From Chionomys nivalis (lineage: Eukaryota; Chordata; Mammalia; Rodentia; Cricetidae), in assembly GCF_950005125.1 (NCBI RefSeq), contig NC_080109.1:43309501-43373500 (forward strand): 64,000 bases of DNA. The letters are read 5' to 3'. A model generated the notes under the pieces. It had not been told where the DNA came from. It did no database searches and saw only the letters and a program-made list of their open reading frames with translations. A program made the position numbers and the translations under genes. Positions 1 to 10,624 of the stretch are shown here, one piece after another; the first letter of the stretch is position 1; each line of letters opens with the position of its first letter.

Positions 1-596
1 CCCCGAGTCCTTGAGTGTAGCATTAAAAATCTAGGCTCCTATTCGTATATCCCACCCTTCTTGGCCCGTAGCTCATCTAGATTTGGGGAGCTCAGGCCCA
101 GCAGTGGGCATTTGTGTGGCTATCTGTTGGGGCTCCTCCTCAGCGGGGAATTTGTACTCGATGACCTAAGGGCACACAGCTGCTGAGAGAGTGTCCAGGA
201 CACAGGCTATCCTCACAAAGCAGCCTTGTGTTACAGGAACTTCCCACACACACATGCGCACACAAGAGTTCTGTCTTTAAAGTGGTCTTAGGTCTGGGTG
301 GAACTCCTAAAGGGTGGGAAAACAGCTTCTTTTTCAAAAGCTTCCTTTTCAAAAGCTTTGGCTGTCTGACAGCTAGAATTCTCTCCTGTGTCTGATAATA
401 TACATGTGTATGAAATACAGCTTATTTCTTTTAAACATGACCCAAGCTGATGAGTGTCCTTAAGGATCTGCTAACCTAACAGAGAAGCATGGTCTATGTT
501 AAGGCCCATCACAGATGGCTCTGCTCAACTGTAGAGTTTTCACCTATGAAATGAAGATGATTCAATGAGCCACATAAAAAGTAATTTAACAAGCAC
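1..596. other. Unassigned non-coding sequence
   Basis: No repeat family or gene is recognised here. The only local structure is a short direct duplication of ttttcaaaagctt near 331-358. The minus-strand frames are short and have no recognisable domain. Confidence 0.5.
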
Positions 597-848
597 TCTC
601 CTTCCTCCCTTCCTTCCTTCCCTTTATCTGTCCCTTCCCTCCCTCCCTTCCTTCTTTCACTCCTTTGTTCCTTCCTTCCCTCCCACTTCCTTTTCTTCCT
701 TCCCTTCACTCCCTTCCTTCTGTTCTCCCTAACTCCCTCCCTCCCGCTTTCCTCCTTGCCTCCCTAGCCTCCTTCCTCCTCCTCCTTTCTTCCTTTTTCC
801 CTACCATCACCTCTCTCACTCCCATTTTTTTCTTTCATTTGCTATTCT
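597..848. repeat. Polypyrimidine (CCTT/CCCT)n tract
   Basis: About 250 bases on the plus strand are nearly all C and T, in degenerate cttcc/ctccc blocks. It is a low-complexity tract. The open frames on both strands here (Ser/Leu/Pro-rich on plus, Arg/Glu/Gly-rich on minus) are by-products of the composition. Confidence 0.9.
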
Positions 849-869
849 TGTAAAATTTATTTTTAAACA

Positions 870-1040
870 GGCATGAGGGCCCACGCCTTCAGCCTTGATC
901 CTCAGAGGTAGACAGATCTAAGACTGGTTCAAGATCTAAGATCTAAGTTCAAGACCAGTCTGATCTACACAGTGAGTTCCAGGACAGCCAGGGCTACACA
1001 GAATAACTCTGTCTTGAAGAACAAAACAAAATCAAAAATA
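870..1040 (+). mobile_element. B1 SINE (7SL-derived), diverged
   Basis: The B1 core is readable: cacgccttcagccttgatcc at the left, ttcaagaccagtctgatcta in the middle, then ..gagttccaggacagccaggg.. and an A-rich end. The internal part contains a small duplicated segment (gatctaagatctaag). It directly abuts an antisense B2. Confidence 0.85.
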
Positions 1041-1247
1041 TTTATTTTATTATTAGTATTGAATGTTTGTATGTACACATTCAACACGAGGGCTAGTCCC
1101 CTCAAAGGTCAGAAGAGGGTGTTGCAACCCCCTGAAGCTGAAGTTGCAGGCAGTTGTGAGCCACTCAGTGTGGATGTTGGAAATTAAAATCTTATCCTTT
1201 GCAAGAACAAGAAGTGCCCTGAATTGCTGAGTCACCTCTCCAGACCC
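1041..1247 (-). mobile_element. B2 SINE, antisense
   Basis: Reading the minus strand gives the tRNA-derived B2 order: gctgagtcac.. (complement of the ..gatggctcag.. box A region), the central ..gagccac.. block, ..ccagaagagg.., and an A/T-rich tail at the 1045 side. Substitutions are frequent, so it is an old copy. Confidence 0.8.
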
Positions 1248-1324
1248 TCTGCTGTTTGGCCCCTGGATGATTCAGAAGAGGCCATGTAGAAAAGACTGAA
1301 CTCTAACGAGTGGCTATTCATCTA

Positions 1325-1372
1325 TCCCAGCTTGAGTGCTGGGATCATAGCCATATGCCACCACCCGGGGTG
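1325..1372 (-). mobile_element. B1 fragment, antisense
   Basis: A short match to the reverse of the B1 left arm (..gagtgctgggatcatagcca..gccaccac..). No arms or tail remain. Confidence 0.5.
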
Positions 1373-1471
1373 CCTCTTCATTCTCAAATAGTTCCTTTTC
1401 CTTCAGTAATAAAGTAGGCCAGCCCTCCGTGGAGCACAAAGAGCAAATTCACTCCTAGACTCTCCGCCTGT

Positions 1472-1833
1472 GGTGGTTTGGTTGAGAATGCCCCCATAGG
1501 CTCATATATCTGAATGTTTAGTCATGAAGGAGTGGCACTATTTGAGAAGGACTAGGAAGCGTGACCTTGTTGGACGAATATGTCACTGGGGGTGGGCTTC
1601 AAACATGCAAGCTAGCCCCAGTCTCCCCCTCTCTCTGCCTGCAGGTCAGGATGTAGCTCTTGGCTTCGTTTCCAGCACGACATCTCCTTGTGTTCCACCA
1701 TGCTCCCTGCCATGGTCATAATGAACTGAGCCTCCGAAACTATAAGTAAGCCCCCAATTCAGGGTTTCCCTTTATAAGAGCTGCCCCAGTCATGACCTCT
1801 CTTCACAGCAGTAGAACAGTGACTAAGACACCA
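1472..1833 (+). mobile_element. Rodent MaLR-type solo LTR (MT/ORR1-like)
   Basis: The element starts tgtggtggtttgg and ends ..acagtgactaagaca, so it has TG..CA ends. Its internal order parallels MaLR LTRs: ..cccccataggctcatatat.., ..gtgaccttgttgga.., ..tcactgggggtgggcttc.., ..ccatggtcataatg.., ..gaaactataagtaagccccc... The subfamily name is not certain. No internal retroviral sequence is attached. Confidence 0.75.
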
Positions 1834-2506
1834 CCCAAATATCCCATCCTCTCATTTCCAGAGCCTCCTCTCTTCCGTCATTACAGCTGTCACCATGCTG
1901 GTGAGGTCATCCTGGGCTCAGCTCTGAAGTCAGCTTTCCTTTTCAGCACATGATGCTGTCACTCTAGGGACAGACAAGCCCGTGGCATTCAATTTGCTTG
2001 TAATAAAACTCAGTGGCATAAGGAGGTGGAGGCATTTGTTCAGGTCACTATAGATTTATACATATTTGAGAGAGGACATTTGATACTGCCAAACAGTAGA
2101 GAGCCATGGCTAGAGACTTATTGCCATGCAAATAAAATCTCAGATGCCTGGCTGTGCGTGATTAACATGTGATGGCTAAGCACCTGTTCAGATTCACCGT
2201 TAATAAAAATACTTAGGAAAAGAACTCTTGTAATCCAGTCATGGACTGAGATTTGCTCGGTTTTAAAATGTTCGTGGAAAAAGCTACAATGTGTTACCCT
2301 TAACTCAAGGTTTGCTCTGTATTGATAAGGAGTTCTTATAGGAGGAGGTTCTATGCTGAGAAAGACGAAACTGTTATGTATCTTCATTCTTAAAAGGAAA
2401 TACACACTAAGCATGCTCAAGTTTTAAGCAGACGTAGCAGCACTGTGCAGTCAGAATGCATGTCAACGAGAGGTGCAGTGTATGAGTGAGATATTCCCAG
2501 TCTGTG
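1834..2506. other. Unassigned AT-rich non-coding block with octamer motif
   Basis: No repeat is recognised between the two MaLR LTRs. A perfect POU octamer (ATGCAAAT) lies at 2126-2133 next to an AATAAA. A conserved non-coding element is possible but nothing here proves it. Confidence 0.35.
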
Positions 2507-2798
2507 CACTCGGATACTAGGTTCCCAGTGGGTGGCTCTTGGGGAGGCTTTAGAGGTATGGTCTTGCTGGAGAAAGTACATCACTGGGGTCAGGCTTTGA
2601 GGTTTCAAAAGACTGTCCTAATGAGGTCACTCTGCTTCCTGTTTGGGGATCAGATGGGAGCCTTTGTGTCCACCTGCTGTCACCTCCTCCGCTGTGATGG
2701 TGATGGACACTTATCCCTCCGGAACTGTAGTAAGCCTTCCTTTCACAAGTTGCTTTGGTCATGATGTTGTATCACAGCAACAGAAAAGTAGTTAATAC
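2507..2798 (+). mobile_element. Rodent MaLR-type LTR, second copy, diverged
   Basis: Same internal order as the LTR at 1472: ..tatggtcttgctgga.., ..catcactggggtcaggcttt.., ..gatggtgatggacac.., ..ctccggaactgtagtaagcc.., ..ttggtcatgatgttgtatca... The 5' end is eroded. Confidence 0.7.
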
Positions 2799-2962
2799 AA
2801 GAGCAAATACCCAGAGCTCATATCTCGTGTTATATTCCTCTCCAAGCAGAAGACTGGGTGAGGAATTCTGTCAGCTGGAGGAGCAGCCTGTCTATCAACG
2901 TCTTACTCTAATCTGGACAGATTCGGGGTACAGAGACCCCCTAAACTATCTCCTATACAACT

Positions 2963-3205
2963 CTCTAATGAGCTGGGGAAACAGCTCAGTCAGTACAGTG
3001 CTTACCTTGCAAGGGTGAGGTCCTAAATTTATTTTTGTAGATTTCTTTTTATAGATTGTAGTGGATTCCAGAATCTACATAAAAAGAATCTGAGCACGGG
3101 GCCACATGCTTGTAATTCTTGTGCTGGGGAGACAAAGACAGGCAGAGTGGATCCCTGGGGCTCACTGGCCAGCCAGTTTGGCCTACTTAATGAATTTCAG
3201 GCCAG
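2963..3205 (+). mobile_element. ID-B1 composite SINE (B4-type), diverged
   Basis: An ID-like left part (gagctggggaaacagctcag..gcttaccttgcaagg) is followed, after an interruption of about 70 bp, by a B1-like right part (..gccacatgcttgtaattctt.., ..ggcagagtggatccctgggg.., ..ccagccagtttggcctactt..). Confidence 0.6.
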
Positions 3206-3425
3206 TGAGAGTCAGAAATGGCTTAGCAACTATAAACACCGCTTGCTCTTCTAGAGGACCAGAGTTCAGGTCTTAGCACCCATGCCAGCCAGCTCACAAC
3301 TGCATGTGACGTCAGCTCAGATCCAGGGCCCTTTTCTGGCCTTGTGATCACTGCAATGTGGCATACATACATTCACCTGTCTATATACATATGCATAAAT
3401 AAAAAATACATGTCAATAAACCTAT
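3206..3425 (+). mobile_element. B2/B3 SINE
   Basis: Readable as ..atggcttagcaactataaacaccgcttgctcttctagaggaccagagttcaggtc.. in outline, with ..agctcacaactgcatgtgac.., ..ccagggcccttttctggcc.., and an AT-rich tail near 3400-3425. Confidence 0.75.
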
Positions 3426-3524
3426 AAAAAATATTCTAAAAACAAACAAAAAGCAAGTAGAACAGTGTCTGCTGACCACCAGCAGAGGTTGCTCTCTAGA
3501 TTAGCTATAGATGCATATCCATGA

Positions 3525-3571
3525 GAACACACACGCACACGCATGCATGCATGCACACACACACACACACA
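3525..3571 (+). repeat. (CA)n / (GCAT)n microsatellite
   Basis: An imperfect acacac run with an internal gcatgcatgcatgc block. Confidence 0.9.
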
Positions 3572-4386
3572 GGGCTATCTTCAGGGTATCTATTAGCGTA
3601 TACATCAGTAGCACTATCTTCATGGAGGAATGGTAGAGCATTTAGGCTGTTTAGAGCAAGACAAAGAGGGAGAGAAAATGAAAGGCGAAGCTGTAGCGTC
3701 TAGGGATCCGTGCTCAATTAGAAAGCATGCTCAAACATCCCAGATAGATGACAGCTTCAAATCGTTAGCACTGAGCTCATCCAGCACATGGGAGAACAAG
3801 GATTTGCCTGTAGCTAAGGATTTGGTAGCCGGACATAAGTTCTGGGCCACAAAGGCTTAAGAGCTCTGTTGAAATATAGGTAAAAGAATTTTACCAGATC
3901 CTGTTGTCAGCACTACCAAGTTTTAATCAACTAGAGTGCAGCTACTGATAGCTCTGCATGCTGATACAAGGCGAAGGGATGCACAAACAAACTGGAGCTG
4001 GAGATAGGGATATTCTAATCCTATTACATACGCCTTGAGATTAGATCTCTAGCAATGCAGCCAGAGAACATTCCTGTACTTATTCTCACCATCCTGAATG
4101 CACAAATCAAATGCTTTCTGTCGCTTACCTTCTTAGCAACCACCAAGAAATACTTGCTTTAGTGTGCTAGGCCTCACACTGTAATAAAACTTTCAAATTA
4201 AAAGTCGATTGTGCCACCAAGTGTACATCCTTGAGCTGAGTGTGAGCCCTTAGGAACCTTCAGCCTGAGCTGCTCTGTTGAATTCCATTCATTGAAGCAA
4301 AGGCCACAAACATGCCCTGCTATGAGTCCATGCCCAAGCCAGGCAGGAATACTATGGCAGCCCCCTCACCTGCCTTCCCATAATAG
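3572..4386. other. Unassigned non-coding sequence
   Basis: No repeat family or gene is recognised. Short frames in this stretch carry no domain. Confidence 0.4.
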
Positions 4387-4850
4387 TTTCATTTCTGTTG
4401 CTGTGGTAAAATATCCAGATAAAAATAGCTTAAGAATGAATGGCTCAGTGGTTAAGTATACAAGCTGCTCTTCCAGAGGTCTTGAGTTCAATTCCCAGCA
4501 ACCACATGGGGGCTCACAACCATCTATAATAAGATCTTGTGCTCTCTTCTGGCATGCTGGCACACAGGCAGGCAGAACGATGCATACATAATAAACAAAT
4601 AAATAAATCTTTTAAAAAGAAACAGTTCAAGAGAGAACGGTTCTGTATAACAGTTAGCTGGCCATATGTCATCTGCAATCAGAAAGAAGTTGAGTGGAGT
4701 CAGACTATAAAACCTCAAGGTTTACTCAGTCCTTCCTCCGACAAGACCCCACCTTCCAAACCAAGGCCGCTGGTTGAGGATGAAGTGTTCAAACACGTGA
4801 CCTTTGGGGACGTTTCCTACATTCATCACTGTGCTTTCCTTACTCCTCAC
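4387..4850 (-). mobile_element. Rodent MaLR-type LTR, antisense, split by a B2
   Basis: The left piece (ttctgttgctgtggtaaaat..) and the right piece (..actataaaacctcaaggttt.., ..ccccaccttccaaaccaagg.., ..gtgttcaaacacgtgacctt..) match the antisense of the repeat seen at 54235 and, in part, 53920. A plus-strand B2 sits between them. A 194-residue plus-strand frame runs through this mosaic and is not a gene. Confidence 0.7.
4433..4620 (+). mobile_element. B2 SINE inserted in a MaLR LTR
   Basis: A well-preserved B2: ..aatggctcagtggttaagta.., ..gctgctcttccagaggtctt.., ..cagcaaccacatgggggctc.., ..gccctcttctgg-like block, then ataaataaatctttt tail. Flanks agcttaag / agttcaag look like a degraded target duplication. 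Confidence 0.9.
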
Positions 4851-5459
4851 CCATTAAACCCTTGGGATAGATTGTTAAGGCTAAGAGACCCAAGCAACAG
4901 TACTGATGGACAGCTGATATCACTAGTCCAAAAGGAAGAAGGAGGCAGAATATCGCTCCCAGAAGCTCCAGAACAAAGGCAGTCCAGAAAGAGGAGTCAC
5001 CTAGCAATATTTGTTGCTTCAGAGGTCTATGCCACAGCCAGATGGCAGTTTAGGTTCTTGGGGGTTGGGAAGTCGAAGGTTTTAGCTGAGGACTCTAAGG
5101 GGAGACACGGAGTAACTAAATAATCAACGCTCAGTAAGACAACTGAGATCCAGGACCCGAGACGATGCTTCGCAAGAATGCTAATTCAGATAAATACCAA
5201 CAAAACACATCGCTCTGGAATAAAACCACAAGTCAGATTGTCACGAGCCAGTCTCGATTACCTCAAGGCAGGAGCGCTGGCTTTCACCTTCTTACACTAG
5301 CCACTGGCTAGTCTCCATACATGACTTAAACTCCCAGGCACTCCCAGATCTCTGCACAGATCTCAGCTGCATCCATGCGATGCTGATCTTGGAATACAAG
5401 CAATGTAGAACTTACAGAATCATTGAGACTTCCACCCAAATTTAAAAGGAAAGCCTGGG
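4851..5459. other. Unassigned non-coding sequence
   Basis: No repeat or gene is recognised. Confidence 0.4.
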
Positions 5460-5700
5460 GAGGCCTGGCAACATCTATAAATTTGGGGTTGCCTTCAGAC
5501 TATCCCTTTGAGGAGGATTTGCAAGAATTTCTCTCTCTCCCTCCTAACCACTAAGATGTCAGTGGCTCTGCCTTGTCACACCCTCCCTGCCATGATGGAC
5601 CGAAACCTCTGTGTGCAAAACAAGGCTTTCCTCCCTGCAGGTGTTTTGCTCGGGTGTTTGCCAGGGAGGGAAAGTCTGACTAATACACACGAGGTGCCGC
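5460..5700 (+). mobile_element. Possible MaLR-type LTR remnant
   Basis: A weak resemblance to the 3' half of the MaLR LTRs: ..ctgccatgatggaccgaaac.. and an end ..gaaagtctgactaatacac. The assignment is tentative. Confidence 0.4.
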
Positions 5701-6619
5701 ACAGAGATGGTGTGTCTGCCGAGATGCCAGATATGGAGATGGTGTCAGAGAGAGATGTGCACTCAAGATAGATCAGCTTCAATCCCAGGATGAAATGAGA
5801 GTGTCCTGAACTGGGAAGATTCGACACCATGGAAGGAGGAATGAGAAAGGGACTGAGGGAGTGATTGGTGACTTGAGTTTTGGAATGGAGACAAAAGCCA
5901 AAGGTCTGGACAAGCCTTAGGAAAGAAATAACAGATCAACGCTGTCAAACATTATTGGAGAAGTTGGTAAACCAAGGCCAGAGAATAGCACTTTGGGCGG
6001 CTCAGCATCAGAGATGCTGCACTTTGTATCAGCCAAGGTCTTTAAGTGTAATTTAAAAAATGACGAGCTGGTTTAAGTAGAAAGTAAATTTACTTTGAAT
6101 TTTACAGAATCTTAAGAAGAGCTGGTTTCTGAGGTTAACGGGTGTCATGGTCCAGTCTCACACTGTGATGTGCTGAGAACACAATGCTAGCACGTAACAG
6201 TAACAGTGTCTACTGAGCATCGACGGCAGTGGATTTCAACTTCGGCCGCCCACTGAAGTTAGATGCAGGACTATAAAACTGGCCAGTCCCTGTCCCTAGA
6301 GATCAATTTTTTAAATACACTGTATCAAAGTTTGACTTGGAAATTTTTTTTTAAAGGGAGTTTATATTTAGAGTGGGAATACTTTGTATGGTCTGAAGTG
6401 GCCTGATTCTGAGGAGTATATTCTACCATCTCCTTTGGGGTTGCAGGACCCAATGACCCCTTTCACTGCTCCCCACACATGTGTCTAACCCTTCACTGTT
6501 CTGACGCTCAGGGGGGTTTAGGGTAGGCCCCTTCGTGACGGGGTTGTGGATTCCAGAGGTCTTCAGTGTAAAGAATGAGAACTTTTGCAAGTGTTTGGCA
6601 TTTCTTGTAGCCTGTATGG
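5701..6619. other. Unassigned non-coding sequence
   Basis: No repeat or gene is recognised. Short A-rich and T-rich patches occur near 6050 and 6340. Confidence 0.4.
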
Positions 6620-6694
6620 TGGAACGCTTCCTTCCCTTCTTTTTTCTTTCCCCCCTTCCCTTGTTTTTTTCTCTCTCTTTTCTTCCTTCTTTCT
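6620..6694. repeat. Pyrimidine-rich low-complexity tract
   Basis: The plus strand is almost pure T and C (ttcttttttctttcccccct.. style). It sits next to an antisense ID-B1 and may descend from its A-rich surroundings. Confidence 0.75.
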
Positions 6695-6870
6695 CACTGC
6701 TGGGGCTCTCAAGTGCAGTGCACCATGCATGCTTGGTAAGCCCTCTAACACTTAGGTACATGTAGGGATTTTATTTGTTTGTTTCAAATAGGATCTCTCT
6801 ATGTAGCTTGAACTGGCTATAAACTCACCATCCTGCTGCCTCTGTCTCCTCAGTTCTGGGATTATGACAG
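6695..6870 (-). mobile_element. ID-B1 composite SINE (B4-type), antisense
   Basis: The ID part reads antisense as ..accatgcatgcttggtaagc.., and the B1 part as ..ggatctctctatgtagcttg.. then ..tcctcagttctgggattatg.. . Confidence 0.7.
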
Positions 6871-7422
6871 CTCAGCTGAATGAAATGAGGACATGGCCAC
6901 TCCAAGGTATGGTTGAGGGGGAGAATTTATTGTAGAGATGAGGGAGAGTAGAGCCAGAGGCACCTGGAAGACTTTGGATTGAACTGGGCCTCGAACCAAG
7001 AGAGCTCAGAGCTGAAATTGGCAGGGGATTTTATAGGAAGCAGAGGCGCTGGGCTGGAGAGGCTTAGGGTAGGGAGTAGGCAGGCCAGGCAGGATTACTA
7101 TGATACAGGTAAGTGGAGAGGTAAGCATACCCTCTGGTGTGCTAGCAGGCACCTCAGCCTTTTGACTGAGTTTCATGTGAACCTGACAAACACCAGGCCT
7201 GGCTTTCAGGAGTTGGGAGTGTGGGGAAGCAGAGTGTATTGCACTACATATGCATGGCGGTTGCAGAGGGTGGTGCTTGTGACTAAAGAGGTAGAGGTGT
7301 GGCCATTTTAGACCAGTTCCCTGAAGAAGGTATCTAGCTCACTCCTCCTGGGAAGAAAAACAGAGGAAAAGCACAGGACTGCTTACTAGCTCCTGGGCTG
7401 GTTCTCCTAATTCTCAGAACAC
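6871..7422. other. Unassigned non-coding, possibly an old LTR fragment
   Basis: Purine-rich sequence near 6910-7090 resembles antisense rodent LTR material (..gagaatttattgtagagatg..). I cannot name a family. Confidence 0.3.
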
Positions 7423-7533
7423 GGGCCACTGACATCCCTCCCCTATGATCTCAGATCAGGGGCCACTGACGCCCCTCCCCTGTGACCTCAGAGCAGGGGT
7501 CACTGCCGCTCCTCTTCTGTGATCTCAGTTCTC
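7423..7533 (+). repeat. Three-copy 37-bp tandem repeat
   Basis: Copies start at 7423, 7460 and 7497, each opening gggccactga or gggtcactgc, with a cctccc/ctcctc core and ending ..tctcag or similar. The first two copies are the most alike. Confidence 0.85.
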
Positions 7534-8100
7534 ACGTGTTACTGAGATTCATGCCTGTTCCAGCAGCTTTGCTCACCTTCCAATATTGCATCATGCTTTT
7601 AATCTGGAGGCCTAGATGCACCAATCTATATTCCTTACCGATATATTTCAAACTTCATGTCCCCAGTGATCCACTCCTGAGATTGACCTATTTAGAAATT
7701 TGAAACTATGTTTTGGTTTCTTTTCTTATTAGCAAGACAAATAACATAGAAAAATGCAGATATTTACAGGGATGTGTGAAGGAATAAGGAATAAAACTAG
7801 CCACTTGCCAGAGTAAGCACTATTAATATTATTAGCATTTATTATCTCAGTGCTTTTTCACTCATATTTATGGATAAGTATTTAGGTAAGTCATAGTGTT
7901 GCATAGCATGCCTACAGCCGTAGGTTCGATCACCGCTCCTGAGGCAAACAAATAAAACAACAGACCCTTAAAAAGAAATGCTTTTGTATACGTGAATGGA
8001 ACATGGATGTAGGAAATATATGTGTTTCTTATGAGAAACATTATGTACAGAAAATAAGCTCAGAAAGGAGGAAGCTCGCCCAGAGACATGAAAGCCAAAT
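7534..8100. other. Unassigned AT-rich sequence; weak ID remnant near 7895-7950
   Basis: Mostly unassigned. Around 7895-7950 the text ..gcatgcctacagccgtaggttcgatcacc.. in outline resembles the 3' part of an ID element, weakly. Confidence 0.35.
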
Positions 8101-8410
8101 CCGGGACTGAGAACACCAGGAAGCTGCCCTACTCATTGGCGGTGAAGGAGTCCTGCTCCGGTGGCAAGGGCAGAGGCGCCCAGCAGCAGTGAGGGGTGCT
8201 ACGCCATCTCCACATTCTTCCTTCTGCCCCCACTGGAGGTAAACAGGAAGCGGAAGTGCTGAGAGGACGCCGAATTTCTCCCAGGAAGACAACTGTTGAG
8301 GCCAAGGAGGCACAGCCCCGCCTGCCCGCGCTGGAAGCCAGGAGCCGGTGACTGGAGGGAGAGCAGCTCTAATCCTGGAGCGCCAGGCCTCCGGGAACCA
8401 ATCAGAACCA
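8101..8410. promoter_or_regulatory. CpG-enriched block with CCAAT and ETS-like motifs
   Basis: I count about 14 CpG dinucleotides in 300 bases, unlike the CpG-poor DNA on either side. It holds a CCAAT box (aaccaatcagaac, about 8397-8409) and an ETS-like core (agcggaagtg, about 8249-8258). No repeat family is recognised. A minus-strand frame of 164 codons (8041-8535) spans the block with no known domain; GC-rich DNA has few stops, so this is weak evidence of coding. It could be a small promoter or CpG island, or an unrecognised repeat 5' UTR. Confidence 0.3.
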
Positions 8411-8642
8411 CTCTGCTCTTGAAGTCTGGGGAAGGCTTCTATCTCACCATGGCAACTGACTCCCTGCTGAAAGGGAAACTCAGGTCTCCACTTTGCTTTC
8501 TGCACGCTCAGTGTCTGATGGCTGAAGGCTGACAATGTCCTTCACTCCTCTTTTAGGCCATGTGAGGAAAGTCTGGTGAATGACAATGTGGAGATGGAAC
8601 AGAAAGGATTTTATTAAATACATCGCTGTCTTTGAGAAGAAG

Positions 8643-8645
<3 letters not shown>

Positions 8646-8691
<46 letters not shown>
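8646..8691. repeat. (CT)n microsatellite
   Basis: A near-perfect ctctct run followed by a C-rich stretch. Confidence 0.95.
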
Positions 8692-8692
<1 letters not shown>

Positions 8693-9124
8693 TTCTCCCC
8701 CCCCCCGCCCCCGCCCATCTTTGGATGCAAGCCAGGCCAGTAATTTTAACTAGAAACTGTCAAGGATCCAGTGAGTGATCCCTGGAGAGTTTGTTCTGCT
8801 TTAAGTTCACTTGGCACGAGCAACGGCTAGGGTTGGGCTGGCTCCGCAGAGAGACTGGCAACACGTTCTGAAAGTTCCTTCTGTATTGTTACTGAAGCTG
8901 CAGATACTGTGGGAACAGTTATTGGGTTCTGCTGTTCCCCTCACACTGGTAACTTTGTGTTATAGCGCTGGCCTCATTTTGAGCAGAATTGAATAGACAG
9001 CAATTTGTTGGAAAAACAGTATCATTAATTTTGATGGGAACTTTTAGGAAAACAAGAGTTGGAAATTCTTTCCAGTTTGTGTTTGTGTGTGTGTACACAA
9101 CATTCGTGTGTGCATTAATTAGAC
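8692..9124. other. Unassigned non-coding sequence
   Basis: No repeat or gene is recognised apart from a short (GT) run near 9080. Confidence 0.4.
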
Positions 9125-9640
9125 AACTGTGTATTAGGGCTAGGGAGAAGGCTCAGTAAAATGCTTGTTTGCAAACATGAGGATCTGAGTTCAGATGCCC
9201 AGCGCCCCGTGAAAACACATGCCTGAAATTTCAGCACTGGAGAGGTGGAGGAGGCAGGAGATCTCTTGTCGTTTGGACCAGCCATTCTGCCTGTAGAAGT
9301 CAGCTCCAGCTTCAGTGAGACACCCTGTCTCAAAAATGAAGGTAGAGCCGGGCGTGGTGGCGCACGCCTTTAATCCCAGCACTTGGGAGGCAGAGGCAGG
9401 CGGATCTCTGTGAGTTCGAGACCAGCCTGGTCTACAAGAGCTAGTTCCAGGACAGGCTCCAAAACCACAGAGAAACCCTGTCTCGAAAAACCAAAAAAAA
9501 AAAAAAAAAAAAAAAAAATGAAGGTAGAGTGTAAGTGAGGAGACACCCAAAATCAACCTCTGACCTCTACAGTCACATATGCATACACACTTACAAACAT
9601 GTACACACACAAACACACACACACCAACCATGTGTCGAGC
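9125..9640 (+). mobile_element. B4/RSINE-type composite SINE, split by a young B1
   Basis: The left part reads ..gctagggagaaggctcagta.., ..gcaaacatgaggatctgagt.., then a B1-like arm (..cctgaaatttcagcactgga.., ..ggaccagccattctgcctgt.., ..gagacaccctgtctcaaaa). After the inserted B1 it resumes with ..gaggagacacccaaaatcaa.. and a (CA)-rich tail. Confidence 0.75.
9348..9513 (+). mobile_element. Young full-length cricetid-type B1 SINE
   Basis: A complete B1 from ccgggcgtggtggcgcacgc to a poly(A) tail of over 25. The arm ..ctacaagagctagttccagg.. is the cricetid form. Exact direct repeats of aaaaatgaaggtagag flank it (9332-9347 and 9514-9529), the target-site duplication of an L1-driven insertion. 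Near-consensus sequence and a perfect duplication indicate a recent event. Confidence 0.97.
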
Positions 9641-9924
9641 TTTGCCATAGTGTGGAGCCCCATAGAAAATGCAATATGGAAAAGGATGGTTATCTGTCTT
9701 CCCGTTGTCTAGGAAGCAACATGTTCATGATCAAGCATGTAATTAAAGAGAAACCCTGGGAAGAACTCTGTAGTTAGAGAGTCCCAGAGCAGATGACATG
9801 GAAGCCAGATTTTGTAAATGTGGAGGAAGTGACAGGAAGCAATTCTAGTCAGAACTACGTAAACAAAAGCTACAGTGAATGGCATGGTTTAGTGTCAGGT
9901 GCTTAAAGTTAAGAAGAAATAAGC

Positions 9925-10115
9925 TCCAGGTGGGTTTAAGCTCAGATGATTGAGTGTTTGCCCAGCATACATGGAGTCCTGGCTCCAATCCCCAGCACTA
10001 ACTGGACATGGTAGTTAAGACCATAATCACAGCACCCAAAAGGTAGAGGCTTCAGAAGCTCAAGGTCACTCTCAGCTGCATAAGGTATTCCAAGCCACCC
10101 TGTCTGAGAGAGGGG
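9925..10115 (+). mobile_element. ID-B1 composite SINE
   Basis: ID part: ..ttaagctcagatgattgagt.., ..gcccagcatacatggagtcc.., ..caatccccagcac... B1 part: ..gacatggtagttaagaccat.., ..ggtagaggcttcagaagctc.., ending ..ccaccctgtctgagagag before a G run. Confidence 0.75.
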
Positions 10116-10624
10116 GGGGGAGAATAAAAAAATTAGGGTGCGATATTTTCAGGGTCCTTGAATGTCAGACTAAGGAGCTAGGTTTTATTTCAGAAGCTAC
10201 ACAACAACATCAGAGCAAAGAGTTAATGTGATATCAGCGGGTGACGGGAGGCAGAGGAGCGTGGGGAAGGAAGGCCTGGCACAGTGCAGGCAGGACAGAG
10301 ACAGGTCAGCTGAAAGGCAGGGTGAGATATTCAGTCTCGCAGCTAGTTAGATGTCAGGGTGGTTCTAGGGGTGTTCCTGTCCTTCACACTGTCCTGTCTG
10401 CCGTAAAGAACTGAGCCTTTTGCCCAGGCATCTCAGATAGTATCAGTTCAAAGAAGAAGAGAAGTATCTGTGGGTTGCTGTGGTTCTAACTATCGCTTCC
10501 TCTACTGCTCTCCTCCCCACCTCACACTTAGGGCAACGTAGCAATGGCATTCCCAGGTCAGCGATTTTCAAGAGAAAATCACTGACATTTGTCGTAACAC
10601 AGGCTGTGATGGTTTAAGAAACTG
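10116..10624. other. Unassigned non-coding sequence
   Basis: No repeat or gene is recognised after the G9 run near 10112. Confidence 0.4.

Noticed and set aside
4539..5123. 194-codon plus frame, among the longest outside LINE-1
   Set aside because: It begins in a B2 and runs through an antisense MaLR LTR; the composition does not suggest a protein and no domain is seen.
8041..8535. 164-codon minus frame over the CpG-rich block
   Set aside because: GC-rich DNA lacks stops by chance; no recognisable domain or splice-flanked exon structure. The block is reported as possible regulatory DNA only.
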